DNA from: Listeria ivanovii subsp. londoniensis | Lineage (GTDB): Bacteria > Bacillota > Bacilli > Lactobacillales > Listeriaceae | Direction: 5' to 3' | DNA: 64,000 nucleotides | NCBI RefSeq assembly: GCF_000763495.1 | Contig: NZ_CP009576.1 | Location: 2,895,001-2,959,000 of the forward strand | Part shown: positions 15,884-24,829 of the stretch, piece by piece | How the letters are laid out: each line of letters opens with the position of its first letter | Numbering within the stretch: position 1 is the first letter of the stretch | The notes under the pieces: generated by a model | Told to the model about the DNA's origin: nothing | Databases searched by the model: none | Seen by the model: the letters and a program-made list of their open reading frames with translations, nothing else | Position numbers and translations under genes: made by a program

Positions 15884-17304
15884 GCCGAATAGACATCGCA
15901 GAATTGAACGATTTTCTTCATGGTTTACGTAGTAGTAATGCAGAAGCCAAAGATATGATGGGAAATATCACCCAAGCAGCTGCCGATTATGCACAGGATG
16001 ATAGTTTAAAAGGCGCAGCAGTGACCACATCCAAGCAGTATTTTACGGATACATATATGCCCATTATTCAAAGTATTATCGAAGCACTTAATGAAAGTGA
16101 AGAACGGTTGGCTCAATATATCCGAGAATTTGGCGCTCAGGTAGATCCATCTCCTTCAGCTAAAGTCGATGCGCAGATTTTACAAGAAGTGATGGAAAAA
16201 GTCAGCCAGCTGCAGCGAAAAGAAGAAGATTTACACCAACAATTAACTGCCCCAAATACACGGCCAGACATGGAACAAGTTTATGTCGTGAAATCAAGAA
16301 GTGTTCATACGCAACTTTTACGAGCAATCGAAAAGGAAAACATCCTGGAAAGATACCTGGCATTTGAACAAAGTCATGGGGATTTTTTTAGCGCACTGCA
16401 TGAACTTATTCTCGCAACCAGTCGTACGGTACAAGAATTACTTCAACATGTGACATTCAATGCGCAAACAGGTACCTACACCGTGTCACCAAGTATCACT
16501 TCGAGCTTGCAGCTCATGAAGAAATCCCTAGATCATGCCCGAAAAGAAAACGACAAAGACCCCTATCCGGATGGTTTCGAAGACTATACCTTGTTCGCTT
16601 ATACTTATGTGAACGACCAAGGAAAAAATGGGACCATGTGGTTAATTGAAAAAAATGGTAAACGGGTAGAAAACAAGGAATTACAAGACTTTCTCGAAAA
16701 AAACGGCCAAGATTTACCCCCAATTTCTTATACAGAACTATCAGGAGAAGACTTAGAACGCAAAGTCAATGACTCCTGGAAAGAAGGAGTGAATTATTTA
16801 ACTGGCCAAAAAGTAACGGATGCTAGTGCTGGTGTCTTAAGAACCTCTGCTTATATTGCCAGTGGGAAAGATATCATGGACGATACTGGGCTAACAGATA
16901 TGGCTTTAAGCGCAGGATTTGGTATTGCAGCAGCAAGAAATAAACTTGTTATTGAAGAGAAAACAAATTTTAATAAAACAAAAAATGCAGTACCTGAAGA
17001 AGAATTAAATGATTTTGCAACAGATATTTTTCTTCCTGATGAATACTATTATAACAATAGGTTGCCATCTAGAGTCGAACCAGGTACTAAATCACTAGAC
17101 AAATTTGATGAATTTGGTAATTTAAAACAAACGAAATTTTTTGATCAATATGGCCGTCAAAAAGGTTGGATAGATTACACTAACCATGGAAGACCAGAAA
17201 CACATAGTGCTCCCCATTGGCATGAGTATATTTACAATGAGGAATTTCCTTTAGGGAAAAAAATAAATCATAAATTTGATACTAATCCACCGTTTAAAAG
17301 ATAG
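15880..17304 (+). CDS. LXG-domain polymorphic toxin, predicted type VII secretion effector
   Basis: The protein is 474 aa from ATG 15880, which follows AAGGAGTGGAGAGC; an earlier GTG in frame is less likely. The N-terminal LXG domain (about residues 1-200) has the motif DDSLKGAAVTTSKQYFTDTY. A linker follows, then a predicted helical pre-toxin region (about 290-350). The last ~110 residues form a separate toxin module rich in aromatic residues and histidines: FDQYGRQKGWIDYTNHG, then HSAPHWHEYIYNE. The clustered His/Asp pattern is nuclease-like, but I cannot name the toxin family. An immunity gene follows. No ESX secretion genes are in the window; they would be supplied elsewhere on the chromosome. 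Confidence 0.8.
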   Translation: MSRIDIAELNDFLHGLRSSNAEAKDMMGNITQAAADYAQDDSLKGAAVTTSKQYFTDTYMPIIQSIIEALNESEERLAQYIREFGAQVDPSPSAKVDAQILQEVMEKVSQLQRKEEDLHQQLTAPNTRPDMEQVYVVKSRSVHTQLLRAIEKENILERYLAFEQSHGDFFSALHELILATSRTVQELLQHVTFNAQTGTYTVSPSITSSLQLMKKSLDHARKENDKDPYPDGFEDYTLFAYTYVNDQGKNGTMWLIEKNGKRVENKELQDFLEKNGQDLPPISYTELSGEDLERKVNDSWKEGVNYLTGQKVTDASAGVLRTSAYIASGKDIMDDTGLTDMALSAGFGIAAARNKLVIEEKTNFNKTKNAVPEEELNDFATDIFLPDEYYYNNRLPSRVEPGTKSLDKFDEFGNLKQTKFFDQYGRQKGWIDYTNHGRPETHSAPHWHEYIYNEEFPLGKKINHKFDTNPPFKR

Positions 17305-17313
17305 GAGTGAGAT

Positions 17314-17757
17314 ATGTTGGAAAAATTAGATTTTACCTACAATAATGCAAATTATAATGCAGAATTTTTAATAAAAATCCTGACTTTATTAAAAGATATT
17401 ACTAAAACGGAACAATTTGAAATTAGATTAATAGAAGCAGTACCGAATGACCAAGAAAAATTCATGGAAGAAAAAGGACTATTTAGTCAAGAAGTGTTGG
17501 ATTTTAATAACCTAGTTAGAGATTCACATGGGATTCAGGTTGATTTTAATAGGATTGTAAATATTTTAAAACAATGTCGAACAGTTTGGGACATAAGTAT
17601 GTCAGCAAATATATCTGATAATGAATGGATTAAAGTTGATCTTATAGAAGGGGATTTATTTACAATTATTCACAATGAAAATTATAATATTAAGAGTATT
17701 TTGGCTAACTATATAGATAATAATGAAATAATTATTGATAAAGTTAGCAAAATATAG
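17314..17757 (+). CDS. Putative immunity protein for the LXG toxin
   Basis: This 147-aa acidic, soluble protein starts nine bases after the toxin stop, with AGGAGTGAGAT as ribosome binding site. It has no signal peptide or membrane segment. I do not recognise the family; the call rests on its position, size and low pI, as expected for a cytoplasmic inhibitor binding the toxin's C-terminal domain. Base composition falls (more AT) from the C-terminal toxin module through this gene, which suggests the pair was exchanged as a unit. Confidence 0.6.
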   Translation: MLEKLDFTYNNANYNAEFLIKILTLLKDITKTEQFEIRLIEAVPNDQEKFMEEKGLFSQEVLDFNNLVRDSHGIQVDFNRIVNILKQCRTVWDISMSANISDNEWIKVDLIEGDLFTIIHNENYNIKSILANYIDNNEIIIDKVSKI

Positions 17758-17830
17758 CTATTTGAGTAAAAACGCATAAATAGGATAAATGAATCTCGCA
17801 CCACAAAAATAAGAAAAAAGACATATTGCA

Positions 17831-17877
17831 AATAAGAACATATGTTTGTATAATACATACAAACATATGTTCTTATT
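17831..17877 (+). promoter_or_regulatory. SOS promoter with two LexA boxes
   Basis: A 47-bp inverted repeat contains GAACATATGTTT (17836-17847) and AAACATATGTTC (17861-17872), each close to the Gram-positive LexA consensus GAAC-N4-GTTC. A TATAAT-like -10 lies between them, so LexA bound at both boxes would cover the promoter. This places the small gene, yolD and umuC downstream under DNA-damage control. Confidence 0.85.
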
Positions 17878-17897
17878 ATTTTTTGGAGGTTTTGGCC

Positions 17898-18158
17898 ATG
17901 GAAAAGTTATTAATTGGGAAAAAGTATTATGAAAGGGTCACCCAACCTATTATTACAAGTGAGCGTTGGGAACAATATTTAACATTAATACACGACTCCA
18001 TAGAAAATGATTATTCTCTACGATTTACCACGTATGCAGGTGGTTATGAACATCATGTTTCAGGAAAGTGTTACTTATTTAATGAATCCCTGAAGACTAT
18101 TTTAGTTAATGGAATTATTGTGCGAGATACAGAAATACTCTGGATTGAAAGGTTGTGA
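17898..18158 (+). CDS. Small SOS-operon protein (86 aa), YolD-neighbourhood
   Basis: I chose the ATG at 17898 because TGGAGGTTTTGGCC precedes it and the LexA-controlled promoter ends just upstream; a longer frame would begin inside the promoter. The product starts MEKLLIGKKYYERVTQPIIT and has mixed alpha/beta character (IHDSIENDYSLRFTTYAGGY). I cannot assign a family with certainty; by position it is the first gene of a damage-induced umuC operon. It comes just before the yolD-like gene, with little or no gap. Confidence 0.6.
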   Translation: MEKLLIGKKYYERVTQPIITSERWEQYLTLIHDSIENDYSLRFTTYAGGYEHHVSGKCYLFNESLKTILVNGIIVRDTEILWIERL

Positions 18159-18163
18159 TTTGG

Positions 18164-18511
18164 ATGACCTACCAGGATAGAGGCATTAAAAAATGGCAAG
18201 GATTTTTCTTAAGTGAACATAATGAGCAAATGGATCAGCAGCAAGCTTCTTCTAAGTTGAAATGGCGAGAAGCTATGTCGTCAGAATGCATTGAGAGTGT
18301 GTTAAGTGCTGCCATCACACACCAGTCTTCATTAGTGATACAAAAAACGCCCCAAAATGTAGATTCTTTTCCGGAGCCGGATGTTATCGGAAAAATAGTT
18401 GGAATAGATGAAGATTTACTGTTTATACGGACAGCAACCGAAGTGATCTCTCTCCCCTTCTCCAGCATTTTAAATGTGGAAGAACGGACTTTAGAAAAAT
18501 GGTACAAGTAG
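18164..18511 (+). CDS. YolD-like protein of the umuC operon
   Basis: This ~115-aa protein begins MTYQDRGIKKWQGFFLSEHN, the DRG-x-KKWxGFxLSEH signature of the YolD-like family that accompanies Gram-positive umuC genes and is thought to regulate or assist the Y-family polymerase. An alternative GTG start three codons earlier overlaps the previous stop. Its end overlaps the umuC start by 13 bases. This gene and umuC are probably the core Listeria pair found next to the alpha/beta hydrolase gene. Confidence 0.8.
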   Translation: MTYQDRGIKKWQGFFLSEHNEQMDQQQASSKLKWREAMSSECIESVLSAAITHQSSLVIQKTPQNVDSFPEPDVIGKIVGIDEDLLFIRTATEVISLPFSSILNVEERTLEKWYK

Positions 18512-19812
18512 AAGATTACTCTCATGCTCCAAGAAAAGATATTTTATGTATTGATGTGAAGTCCTTTTTTGCCAGTGTAGAGTGCGTGAAAAGAGGATTA
18601 GACCCTTTAAAAGCAAAATTAGTTGTGATGAGTAATGCGGACCGAGCAGGCGGTTTAGTCCTAGCAGCAAGCCCGATGATGAAAAAAATACACCGAATAA
18701 AAACAACCTCTCGCATGTATGAGGTACCTACATGGGACGAAGAAATCATTATTGCTCCACCACGCATGAAACTTTATCTAAAAGTAAATGCGATGATACA
18801 AGCCATTTTCTTGCGCTATGTACCTAAAGAATTTTTCTTCCCCTACTCGATTGATGAGGCATTTTTGGATGTCACTGGATCACATGCATTATTTGGATCC
18901 ACGCAAGAAATTGCGGAACGAATTCAAGCGGATATTTTAAGAGAGTTACGTTTGTTTGTGACGGTTGGAATTGGTGATAACATGCTGTTATCCAAACTTG
19001 CATTAGATAATGCGGCCAAACATCAAACGGATGGAATTGCTAACTGGAGATATGAAAATGTCCCGGATACTATCTGGAAAATAAAAGAATTAACCGATAT
19101 GTGGGGTATTGGCCATCGGACTGCAGAGAATTTAAAACGGTTAGGAATATTTAGTGTCTATGCGTTAAGCCAGTCCCCTCCCCCACTCTTGAAAAGGCGA
19201 TTAGGAGTGATAGGGGAGCAATTATACTACCATTCGCATGGGATTGACTACAGTAAAATAAATGAGCGATATGTACCTGTTTCGAAGTCATATGGGAAGA
19301 GTCAAATTTTAGAACGTGATTATCATGATCCGTTTGAGGTCGCTATTGTTATACGTGAAATGGCTGAAGAAATTGCGATGCGATTAAGAAAACATCACGT
19401 CAATACGACAGTGGTGCATATCGGGATTAGGTACAGTAAATACAGCATAAAGAGTGGTTTCAGGCATCAGCTGAAAATTGACGCTACTAGTAGCAATAGA
19501 GAACTGGTTGGACACTTTCTAACTCTTTTCTGGAAGTATTACGAGAATGAAGCTGTTAGGCAAGTGGAGTTAAGTTGCGGAGGGATTATTCAAAAAGCAG
19601 GTTTGCAGTTAAATTTATTTGAAAATCCTGTACAGACAGTGAACCAGGAACAATTAGATGTGACGATTGATAAAATACGAGCTAGATATGGATTTAAGTC
19701 TATGATGCATGCAAGCAGTTTACTAACTGGAGCGACTGGCTTAAAGCGTTCTGATATCTATAGTACCCTTAGTAGAGACCAAGATATCCAATATACTTAC
19801 ATTTTCTTATAG
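18499..19812 (+). CDS. umuC: UmuC-like Y-family DNA polymerase with C-terminus replaced by a transposon
   Basis: The protein is 437 aa. It has the Y-family motifs DVKSFFASVE (metal-binding Asp), YSIDEAFLD (catalytic Asp-Glu) and GLQLNLFENP, whose QLNLF matches the beta-clamp binding motif. It performs error-prone translesion synthesis under LexA control. The last 19 residues, starting with the Asp of GATATC at 19753-19758, are encoded by the left end of a Tn554-like element. The original ending, E-M-V-G-G-H-K-G, lies in frame at 30510-30536. Since polymerase core and clamp motif are intact, activity may survive. Confidence 0.9.
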   Translation: MVQVEDYSHAPRKDILCIDVKSFFASVECVKRGLDPLKAKLVVMSNADRAGGLVLAASPMMKKIHRIKTTSRMYEVPTWDEEIIIAPPRMKLYLKVNAMIQAIFLRYVPKEFFFPYSIDEAFLDVTGSHALFGSTQEIAERIQADILRELRLFVTVGIGDNMLLSKLALDNAAKHQTDGIANWRYENVPDTIWKIKELTDMWGIGHRTAENLKRLGIFSVYALSQSPPPLLKRRLGVIGEQLYYHSHGIDYSKINERYVPVSKSYGKSQILERDYHDPFEVAIVIREMAEEIAMRLRKHHVNTTVVHIGIRYSKYSIKSGFRHQLKIDATSSNRELVGHFLTLFWKYYENEAVRQVELSCGGIIQKAGLQLNLFENPVQTVNQEQLDVTIDKIRARYGFKSMMHASSLLTGATGLKRSDIYSTLSRDQDIQYTYIFL

Positions 19813-19872
19813 GCTGGACAGTCCTTTTCTTACTGTCTACTATATGAGAGAATAAACAAAAGGAGGCTTTCT

Positions 19873-20973
19873 ATGAGAGTACAAGAAGTCATATTAAACA
19901 ATGGAGGGAGAAGATATTTAGTTCTAGACGATCAAGGGAAACCGATTCAACCAGTTTTACAATATATGAAGTATCTAGATAATACACAAAAGAGTCCCAA
20001 CACACAGCGTACTTACTGCTATGCATTGAGAGACTATTTTGTTTTTTTGTCTTTAACTGAAACAAGCTACGAACTTGCCAACATCAAAACAATAGCAAAT
20101 TTTCTATCCTGGTTAGTAAACCCCACTTTAATTGAAAGAGTTCAACACCTAATACCCCCCACTTTAAAAAGCGAAAAGACAGTCAACTTAAAAGTTACAG
20201 CTGTACTATCCTTCTACAAATTTCTCTACCAATTTGAGCATATTGAATATGATGTCGCTCAGCGAGCGTATGTAGATGTAAAAGGTATCAAGCAATATAA
20301 AGGTTTTTTACATCACATCACCAAAAATAAAAGAGTATCAGAAAGTATCTTAAAATTAAAGGAACCCAAAAGCAGAGTTGAAACAATTCCAGACTTCACT
20401 TTACAAGCAGCGTTAGGAGCTACAACGAATGTAAGGGATTTCTTTTTGCTTCGGTTACTTTATGAAACAGGGTTAAGAATTGGAGAAATATTGTCGCTGC
20501 ACAAAGAAGATATCTTATTCGATCTTCACCAAGGACACCGAGTTCGTCTAGTTTATCGAAAAGAACAACCGAATGACTCTCGTCAGAAAACCGGCTTACG
20601 TGAAGTTCATATCTCCGCCAACTTAATCGACTTATTCGACGACTATATGTACAGCATTTTAGATTTTGATCGCTCCGATTCTTTATTCGTAAAAGTTAAG
20701 GGGAAGTCCCAAGGACTACCCCTTAACTATCAAGATGTTATGGCAACATTTAAAAGAATTGAAGGAAAAATCGAGTACCATTTACATCCACATTTATACC
20801 GGCATACCCACGCTACTAAGTATTACGAACAAACTAAAGATATCAAAATTGTTCAAGAGCGACTTGGTCACAAACACATCCAGACAACAATGAACCTCTA
20901 TTTACATCCAACAGATAAAGAAATCCGAGCACAGTGGGAAAAAGCGAGTCCAGCTTTTAGAATGGAGGAATAA
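19873..20973 (+). CDS. tnpA: Tn554-type transposase A (tyrosine recombinase)
   Basis: This 366-aa protein has an N-terminal SAM-like core-binding domain (about residues 20-140) and a C-terminal tyrosine recombinase catalytic domain with TGLRIGEILSL (first Arg), HPHLYRHTHAT (H-x-x-R), LGHKHIQTTMNLYLHP (His and nucleophilic Tyr). Length agrees with Tn554 TnpA (about 361 aa). AAAGGAGG precedes the ATG. An inverted repeat, GACAGT/ACTGTC, lies just upstream (19817-19837). The stop overlaps the tnpB start by one base. Confidence 0.93.
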   Translation: MRVQEVILNNGGRRYLVLDDQGKPIQPVLQYMKYLDNTQKSPNTQRTYCYALRDYFVFLSLTETSYELANIKTIANFLSWLVNPTLIERVQHLIPPTLKSEKTVNLKVTAVLSFYKFLYQFEHIEYDVAQRAYVDVKGIKQYKGFLHHITKNKRVSESILKLKEPKSRVETIPDFTLQAALGATTNVRDFFLLRLLYETGLRIGEILSLHKEDILFDLHQGHRVRLVYRKEQPNDSRQKTGLREVHISANLIDLFDDYMYSILDFDRSDSLFVKVKGKSQGLPLNYQDVMATFKRIEGKIEYHLHPHLYRHTHATKYYEQTKDIKIVQERLGHKHIQTTMNLYLHPTDKEIRAQWEKASPAFRMEE

Positions 20974-23057
20974 TGGAAGGACATTTTACTAAGTCTTATC
21001 CATTGAAAGAGTACGAGGAAAAATTACGAGCAATACTTAGCACGTATACAAGAAAAGAAATCTTAGCTGATGGTTCTGTCCAAGAGACAGTTATTGAAGA
21101 TGACTATCTTTTAGTAAATGATATTTGGAAACTTGATTTTTTTGTCAATATTCCGCAATTCCGTGAACGCCTAACGGAGTATAGAGAAAATCCGGTCAAT
21201 CATATATTCATAATAACATTTAATTCGGTTCACCCTATCATAAATCTAGAGTTGAAATGTCTATACAAGTTAAAAATATTCAATGATGAGTGGACAGCTT
21301 ACTCCAGCTTTCAAAAGCACACGCATCGTTATCGAGTTATTAATTTTATGCAATTGTTCTATCCTGAATCCAGCTCGTTAAAAGAACTAGATATTGATAA
21401 AGCTGAAGAACAATATATTGCCTGGTTACGTGAAACAGGAATTGAAGTAACGGAAGAAAAAAAATTTAGACATGGTCGTCCCGTAGAAATTAGAAAAGTT
21501 AGAACAGCAGCCTTCCTCAGATCAGCCTACAATTCAATCATGCACTACTTGGACGATCGTCCATTATGGGTAAGAGATGTATGGCGTTTAAAAGACTTCC
21601 AAGATAGCTTTGATTTTGAGTACCATAAATCAAGTCCGCAAGGATTTGTTCGCTTTGATAGCATTGAAAATAACGAGTTAAAACAAATGGCAAAAGATTA
21701 TATAAAAGATCGGCTTTTAGGTAAACGGCACATGAGCTGGCATAGTGCGCAAGCATACTCTAGAATACTCAGCCGCTTTTTTAACATCATTTCACCGACA
21801 GGGACTGAAAAAAAGGCTATTCGTAATCTTGAAAGAAAAGATATACTAGCCTTTATTGAGTGGACGCGTTGTTATTATGCAGAGAATAATCGCAAAGGAT
21901 TGGAGAATCACCTGAATCGTTGCATGGGAGTACTACAAAAATTCTTGGAAGAATTACAATTACTTGAACATAAAGAAGCACCTAGAAAATCGATCCGGCA
22001 ACTAATTAATCCTGGTGATTTCCCTAAATATACTCAACACAGACAGGTTAATAGTATCCCTGATAGCGTCTTAGAGCAACTTTTCAGCAATCTAAATTAT
22101 TTACATCCAGAGGTCATTCCAATTGTCTGGATTACGTTCAAAACAGGTCTGAGGATATCTGACGTTCTTACCTTAACAAATAAGTGTTTGATAACTGTCA
22201 ACGAGAGTCCCTATCTGCAACTAGACATTTCAAAAACAAAAGTGCATAACCATCGGATACCAATTGATACCCACATAGCTGACATTATCACCTTTTTAGC
22301 GAAGAGATGTGAGCTAGAAACAAATATGGACAATAATCCTAAGAGATACTTATTTCCACGTTTATCTGGAACTAGAAAAGGACGTCCTTTTACGCAAGGC
22401 TTTGTAAGAGAAGAATTGAATACTTTGGCAATTAAACAAAATATTGCTGGTGAAGATGGAGAAATTTATCATTTCCGAATGCATGAATTTCGTCATACCT
22501 ACGCTGTTAAATTACTGAATAATGGAGCGGATATTTTAACAGTCCAAGAACTATTGGCCCACGCATCCCCAGAAATGACGATGGTCTATGCAAGGTATTC
22601 TGATGACAATAAAAGAAAAGAATTCGAAAAAGTTCTAGCAAGTGGCACATTCGAGTTTAGTCAAAATGGTTTATTGCAAAAAATAGAACCGGATCAGTTG
22701 AATAAAGAGAATCTTGATTCTCTTTGGCAGAATCACAAATTGAACGCTATCGATAATCCCTACGGGACTTGTATGGCTCGTTTAAATGGGAAGTGTCCGT
22801 TTATTAATGAACCACCTTGTTTAAGCTGTAATAATGGGAATCCATGTAAGGATTTAGCTATCGGTTTATCTGATTTAGATAATGAAAAATATCAGTTGCA
22901 CATAAAGACCATGACAAAAACGATCGAACTTTTAAAGAGCAATGGGCGAATGGATCTAGTTGAAAAAAATGAGTATCTTCTAGAAAAATACACTGATATT
23001 GAACGCAAAATCACGCAAGGAAGTATTATCTATGGAAGATCAAACCGGACAGATTAG
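20973..23057 (+). CDS. tnpB: Tn554-type transposase B (tyrosine recombinase)
   Basis: This 694-aa second recombinase of the Tn554 trio has FKTGLRISDVLTLTNK (first Arg), HEFRHTYAVKLLNNG (H-x-x-R) and LLAHASPEMTMVYARYS (Tyr). Near the C-terminus a cysteine cluster (GTCMARLNGKCPF, EPPCLSCNNGNPC) resembles the zinc-ribbon-like segment common in these proteins. It is somewhat longer than Tn554 TnpB (about 630 aa). It acts with TnpA and TnpC in site-specific insertion. Confidence 0.92.
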   Translation: MEGHFTKSYPLKEYEEKLRAILSTYTRKEILADGSVQETVIEDDYLLVNDIWKLDFFVNIPQFRERLTEYRENPVNHIFIITFNSVHPIINLELKCLYKLKIFNDEWTAYSSFQKHTHRYRVINFMQLFYPESSSLKELDIDKAEEQYIAWLRETGIEVTEEKKFRHGRPVEIRKVRTAAFLRSAYNSIMHYLDDRPLWVRDVWRLKDFQDSFDFEYHKSSPQGFVRFDSIENNELKQMAKDYIKDRLLGKRHMSWHSAQAYSRILSRFFNIISPTGTEKKAIRNLERKDILAFIEWTRCYYAENNRKGLENHLNRCMGVLQKFLEELQLLEHKEAPRKSIRQLINPGDFPKYTQHRQVNSIPDSVLEQLFSNLNYLHPEVIPIVWITFKTGLRISDVLTLTNKCLITVNESPYLQLDISKTKVHNHRIPIDTHIADIITFLAKRCELETNMDNNPKRYLFPRLSGTRKGRPFTQGFVREELNTLAIKQNIAGEDGEIYHFRMHEFRHTYAVKLLNNGADILTVQELLAHASPEMTMVYARYSDDNKRKEFEKVLASGTFEFSQNGLLQKIEPDQLNKENLDSLWQNHKLNAIDNPYGTCMARLNGKCPFINEPPCLSCNNGNPCKDLAIGLSDLDNEKYQLHIKTMTKTIELLKSNGRMDLVEKNEYLLEKYTDIERKITQGSIIYGRSNRTD

Positions 23058-23066
23058 GAGAAAATT

Positions 23067-23435
23067 ATGACCTTTGATCAAAGGAAACATCTGAAGATGT
23101 TACACAAGAAAAGACGTGCCGAAACTCTTGAAAAAGTTGAACAAGCTATTTACTATCTTGAAGCAACAAAGCAGCCTATTAATTTCTCGAGGATAGCAAA
23201 ACAATCTGGTGTTGGGAAATCGACACTGTATTCAATTCCAGAAGTAAAAGATCGAATAATTATTTTCCGTGAGGTGTCTTTAGGAAAGAGTTATACGCAA
23301 AAAGTAAAAAAAGAGCAGGATACTAGTGTGATTCAATCCTTAAAGCGAAAGATTCAAACGCTAGAAACAGAGAACAAAGAACTGAAACTTAAAATCAAGC
23401 ATATATACGGCCAAGTTTTTGAAAATACTGACTAA
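23067..23435 (+). CDS. tnpC: Tn554-type transposition accessory protein C
   Basis: This 122-aa protein has a helix-turn-helix-like N-terminal half (INFSRIAKQSGVGKSTLYS) and a C-terminal coiled coil (IQSLKRKIQTLETENKELKL). Size matches Tn554 TnpC (about 125 aa), which influences orientation and efficiency of transposition. It starts 9 bases after tnpB, with AGGAGA before the ATG. Confidence 0.88.
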   Translation: MTFDQRKHLKMLHKKRRAETLEKVEQAIYYLEATKQPINFSRIAKQSGVGKSTLYSIPEVKDRIIIFREVSLGKSYTQKVKKEQDTSVIQSLKRKIQTLETENKELKLKIKHIYGQVFENTD

Positions 23436-23446
23436 ATCAATTTAAA

Positions 23447-23498
23447 AGGGTTGAACTCGCAGCATTGAAAAATGTGCTGTTACGAGTTCAACCCTTTC
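23447..23498. terminator. Bidirectional terminator between tnpC and the SOS cargo operon
   Basis: Twelve-base arms GGGTTGAACTCG and CGAGTTCAACCC enclose a loop and are followed by TTTCTTTT on the plus strand, with A-rich sequence on the other side. It ends tnpABC and probably also the convergent operon, whose stop codon lies within the hairpin. Confidence 0.8.
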
Positions 23499-23776
23499 TT
23501 TTCCAAGTCCATTCCAAGGTATCGGTATATCCTTAAAAGATCGTTTCCTTCTACTGTTCTAAGTTGAAAGTAAAAAATATGGTCTTTACTGTCTACTGTC
23601 ATATAGCTAGGTATCCTAAACCGGGTAATATTTCTCTTATTCATCAAATAGAGCAGTTCGTCTTGTAATGCAAAAAAAGGCACATCTATCAGAACGAAGT
23701 TCAAAAAGTCTTTTGTCAATTTTTCTGAGTTTTCAGTATGGTAGTCAAATTCAGCACCTTCCACATTCAACGTCAT
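23480..23776 (-). CDS. Hypothetical 98-aa protein, last gene of the cargo SOS operon
   Basis: The protein begins MTLNVEGAEFDYHTENSEKL and contains SYMTVDSKDHIFYFQLRTVE. It shares no clear motif with a family I know. Its start overlaps the preceding yolD-like stop by four bases (ATGA), so it is translated with it. The placement of a small protein beside yolD parallels the host operon, where an 86-aa protein precedes yolD, but the two proteins are not obviously similar. Confidence 0.6.
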   Translation of the reverse strand: MTLNVEGAEFDYHTENSEKLTKDFLNFVLIDVPFFALQDELLYLMNKRNITRFRIPSYMTVDSKDHIFYFQLRTVEGNDLLRIYRYLGMDLEKKGLNS

Positions 23777-24177
23777 GAAAGATCACTCCACTTATTTGGA
23801 TTGATCATACGAATATGATTGATTGAATTACTGGGAATAACTTGAATTCCAGTATCTGGATGTGAGACAAAAATACTTGTGTCCCTGAAACCTTCGACAA
23901 CTCCGATAATATCTGCATAAGCATTTCCTTCAGTATTCAGCTCGCTAAGCTGAATTTCAACAACATCTCTGGTAGTATAAGAGGATTCTAGCATTTCTGA
24001 GATTTCCGTTTCGCTCATCTTCGGTTTCCTAGACCAAAATGTATTTCTTCCCTTTTTTTCAATATCCATTTCTGCGGTATGTTCACTTAAATAAAAGCCC
24101 ATCCACTTTGCCATTCCTCGATCATCGTAGTCGCGAATAAGTGGATCAGGATGATAAGACATAAATGATTCTCCCAT
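23773..24177 (-). CDS. YolD-like protein of the cargo umuC operon
   Basis: The 134-aa protein has DDRGMAKWMGFYLSEHTAEM, the YolD signature also seen in the host operon (DRGIKKWQGFFLSEHN). The rest has diverged (WSRKPKMSETEISEMLESSY). GGAGGTG lies eight bases upstream of the chosen ATG; a second ATG five codons in is possible. It probably assists or regulates the polymerase encoded upstream in the same operon. Confidence 0.8.
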   Translation of the reverse strand: MGESFMSYHPDPLIRDYDDRGMAKWMGFYLSEHTAEMDIEKKGRNTFWSRKPKMSETEISEMLESSYTTRDVVEIQLSELNTEGNAYADIIGVVEGFRDTSIFVSHPDTGIQVIPSNSINHIRMINPNKWSDLS

Positions 24178-24193
24178 GTTTTAAACACCTCCA

Positions 24194-24796
24194 CTAAACC
24201 TCTTCAGGAAACGGAGTTTCCAAAAAAGTTTCTACCATTTCCTGAATATCATTTTGTCTAAAAAAAGGAATTTCCAAATAACGAACGTTGTTTTTCCTAC
24301 ACCACTGCCGCTTGATTTCCATGTTTCTTAGGATATTTTGAAATCTCTTTGTACTGCAACCTCGTTTGAAGTAATGGTGTGTACCGTGATACTCAATGAT
24401 GTGCCACTGATTGGATTTTTGGAAAGCTACATCAACACGTAGTGGTCTATTTTCAATAGTAGTAAGACCCTTGAACATCCTTTCACGGTCGTATTTAATC
24501 CCATAGTAATTCATTAGTTGGCAAATGAGTTGAATCTGCCAACTCGGTTGTTGGCTGGGAACCAACGGAAATGGTTTGTACAACATTTTTGCCTTTGGAT
24601 GATAAGAAAGGTTAGCAATGAAGACTTTCTTTTTCCATCCATTGATAGTGATCGTGGCTTTCGTATGAAGGTGGATTTTTCCTAAGTAATCATAGGGTAA
24701 ATACCAATCATACAGTTTTTTCTGAATCTCACCATTTCTCATAAATGAAATAGAAACAACATTGAAGTTCTCTTTAATAAAAAGTAGTTCATTCAT
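24194..24796 (-). CDS. Nuclease-like protein (putative PD-(D/E)XK fold) in the cargo umuC operon
   Basis: This 200-aa protein is of no family I can name. Residues about 110-150 read NRPLRVDVAFQKS, then WHIIEYHGTHHYFKRG. The spacing of D-x-A-F and (I)-E-Y-H-G resembles the PD-(D/E)XK nuclease core (D-x(n)-E-x-K, with H in place of K), as in TnsA/VSR-like enzymes. NVRYLEIPFF near the end fits the last strand of that fold. It sits between umuC and yolD, so it would be DNA-damage induced. The nuclease call is an inference from motif shape. Confidence 0.5.
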   Translation of the reverse strand: MNELLFIKENFNVVSISFMRNGEIQKKLYDWYLPYDYLGKIHLHTKATITINGWKKKVFIANLSYHPKAKMLYKPFPLVPSQQPSWQIQLICQLMNYYGIKYDRERMFKGLTTIENRPLRVDVAFQKSNQWHIIEYHGTHHYFKRGCSTKRFQNILRNMEIKRQWCRKNNVRYLEIPFFRQNDIQEMVETFLETPFPEEV

Positions 24797-24829
24797 AGGT
24801 TAGGTACTCTTTCTACAGTTTTATAGTGA

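Noticed and set aside
15492-15921. Several 63-134 aa minus- and plus-strand frames over the DUF3958-like gene
   Set aside because: Shadows caused by the repetitive Glu/Lys/Gln codons of the coiled-coil gene.
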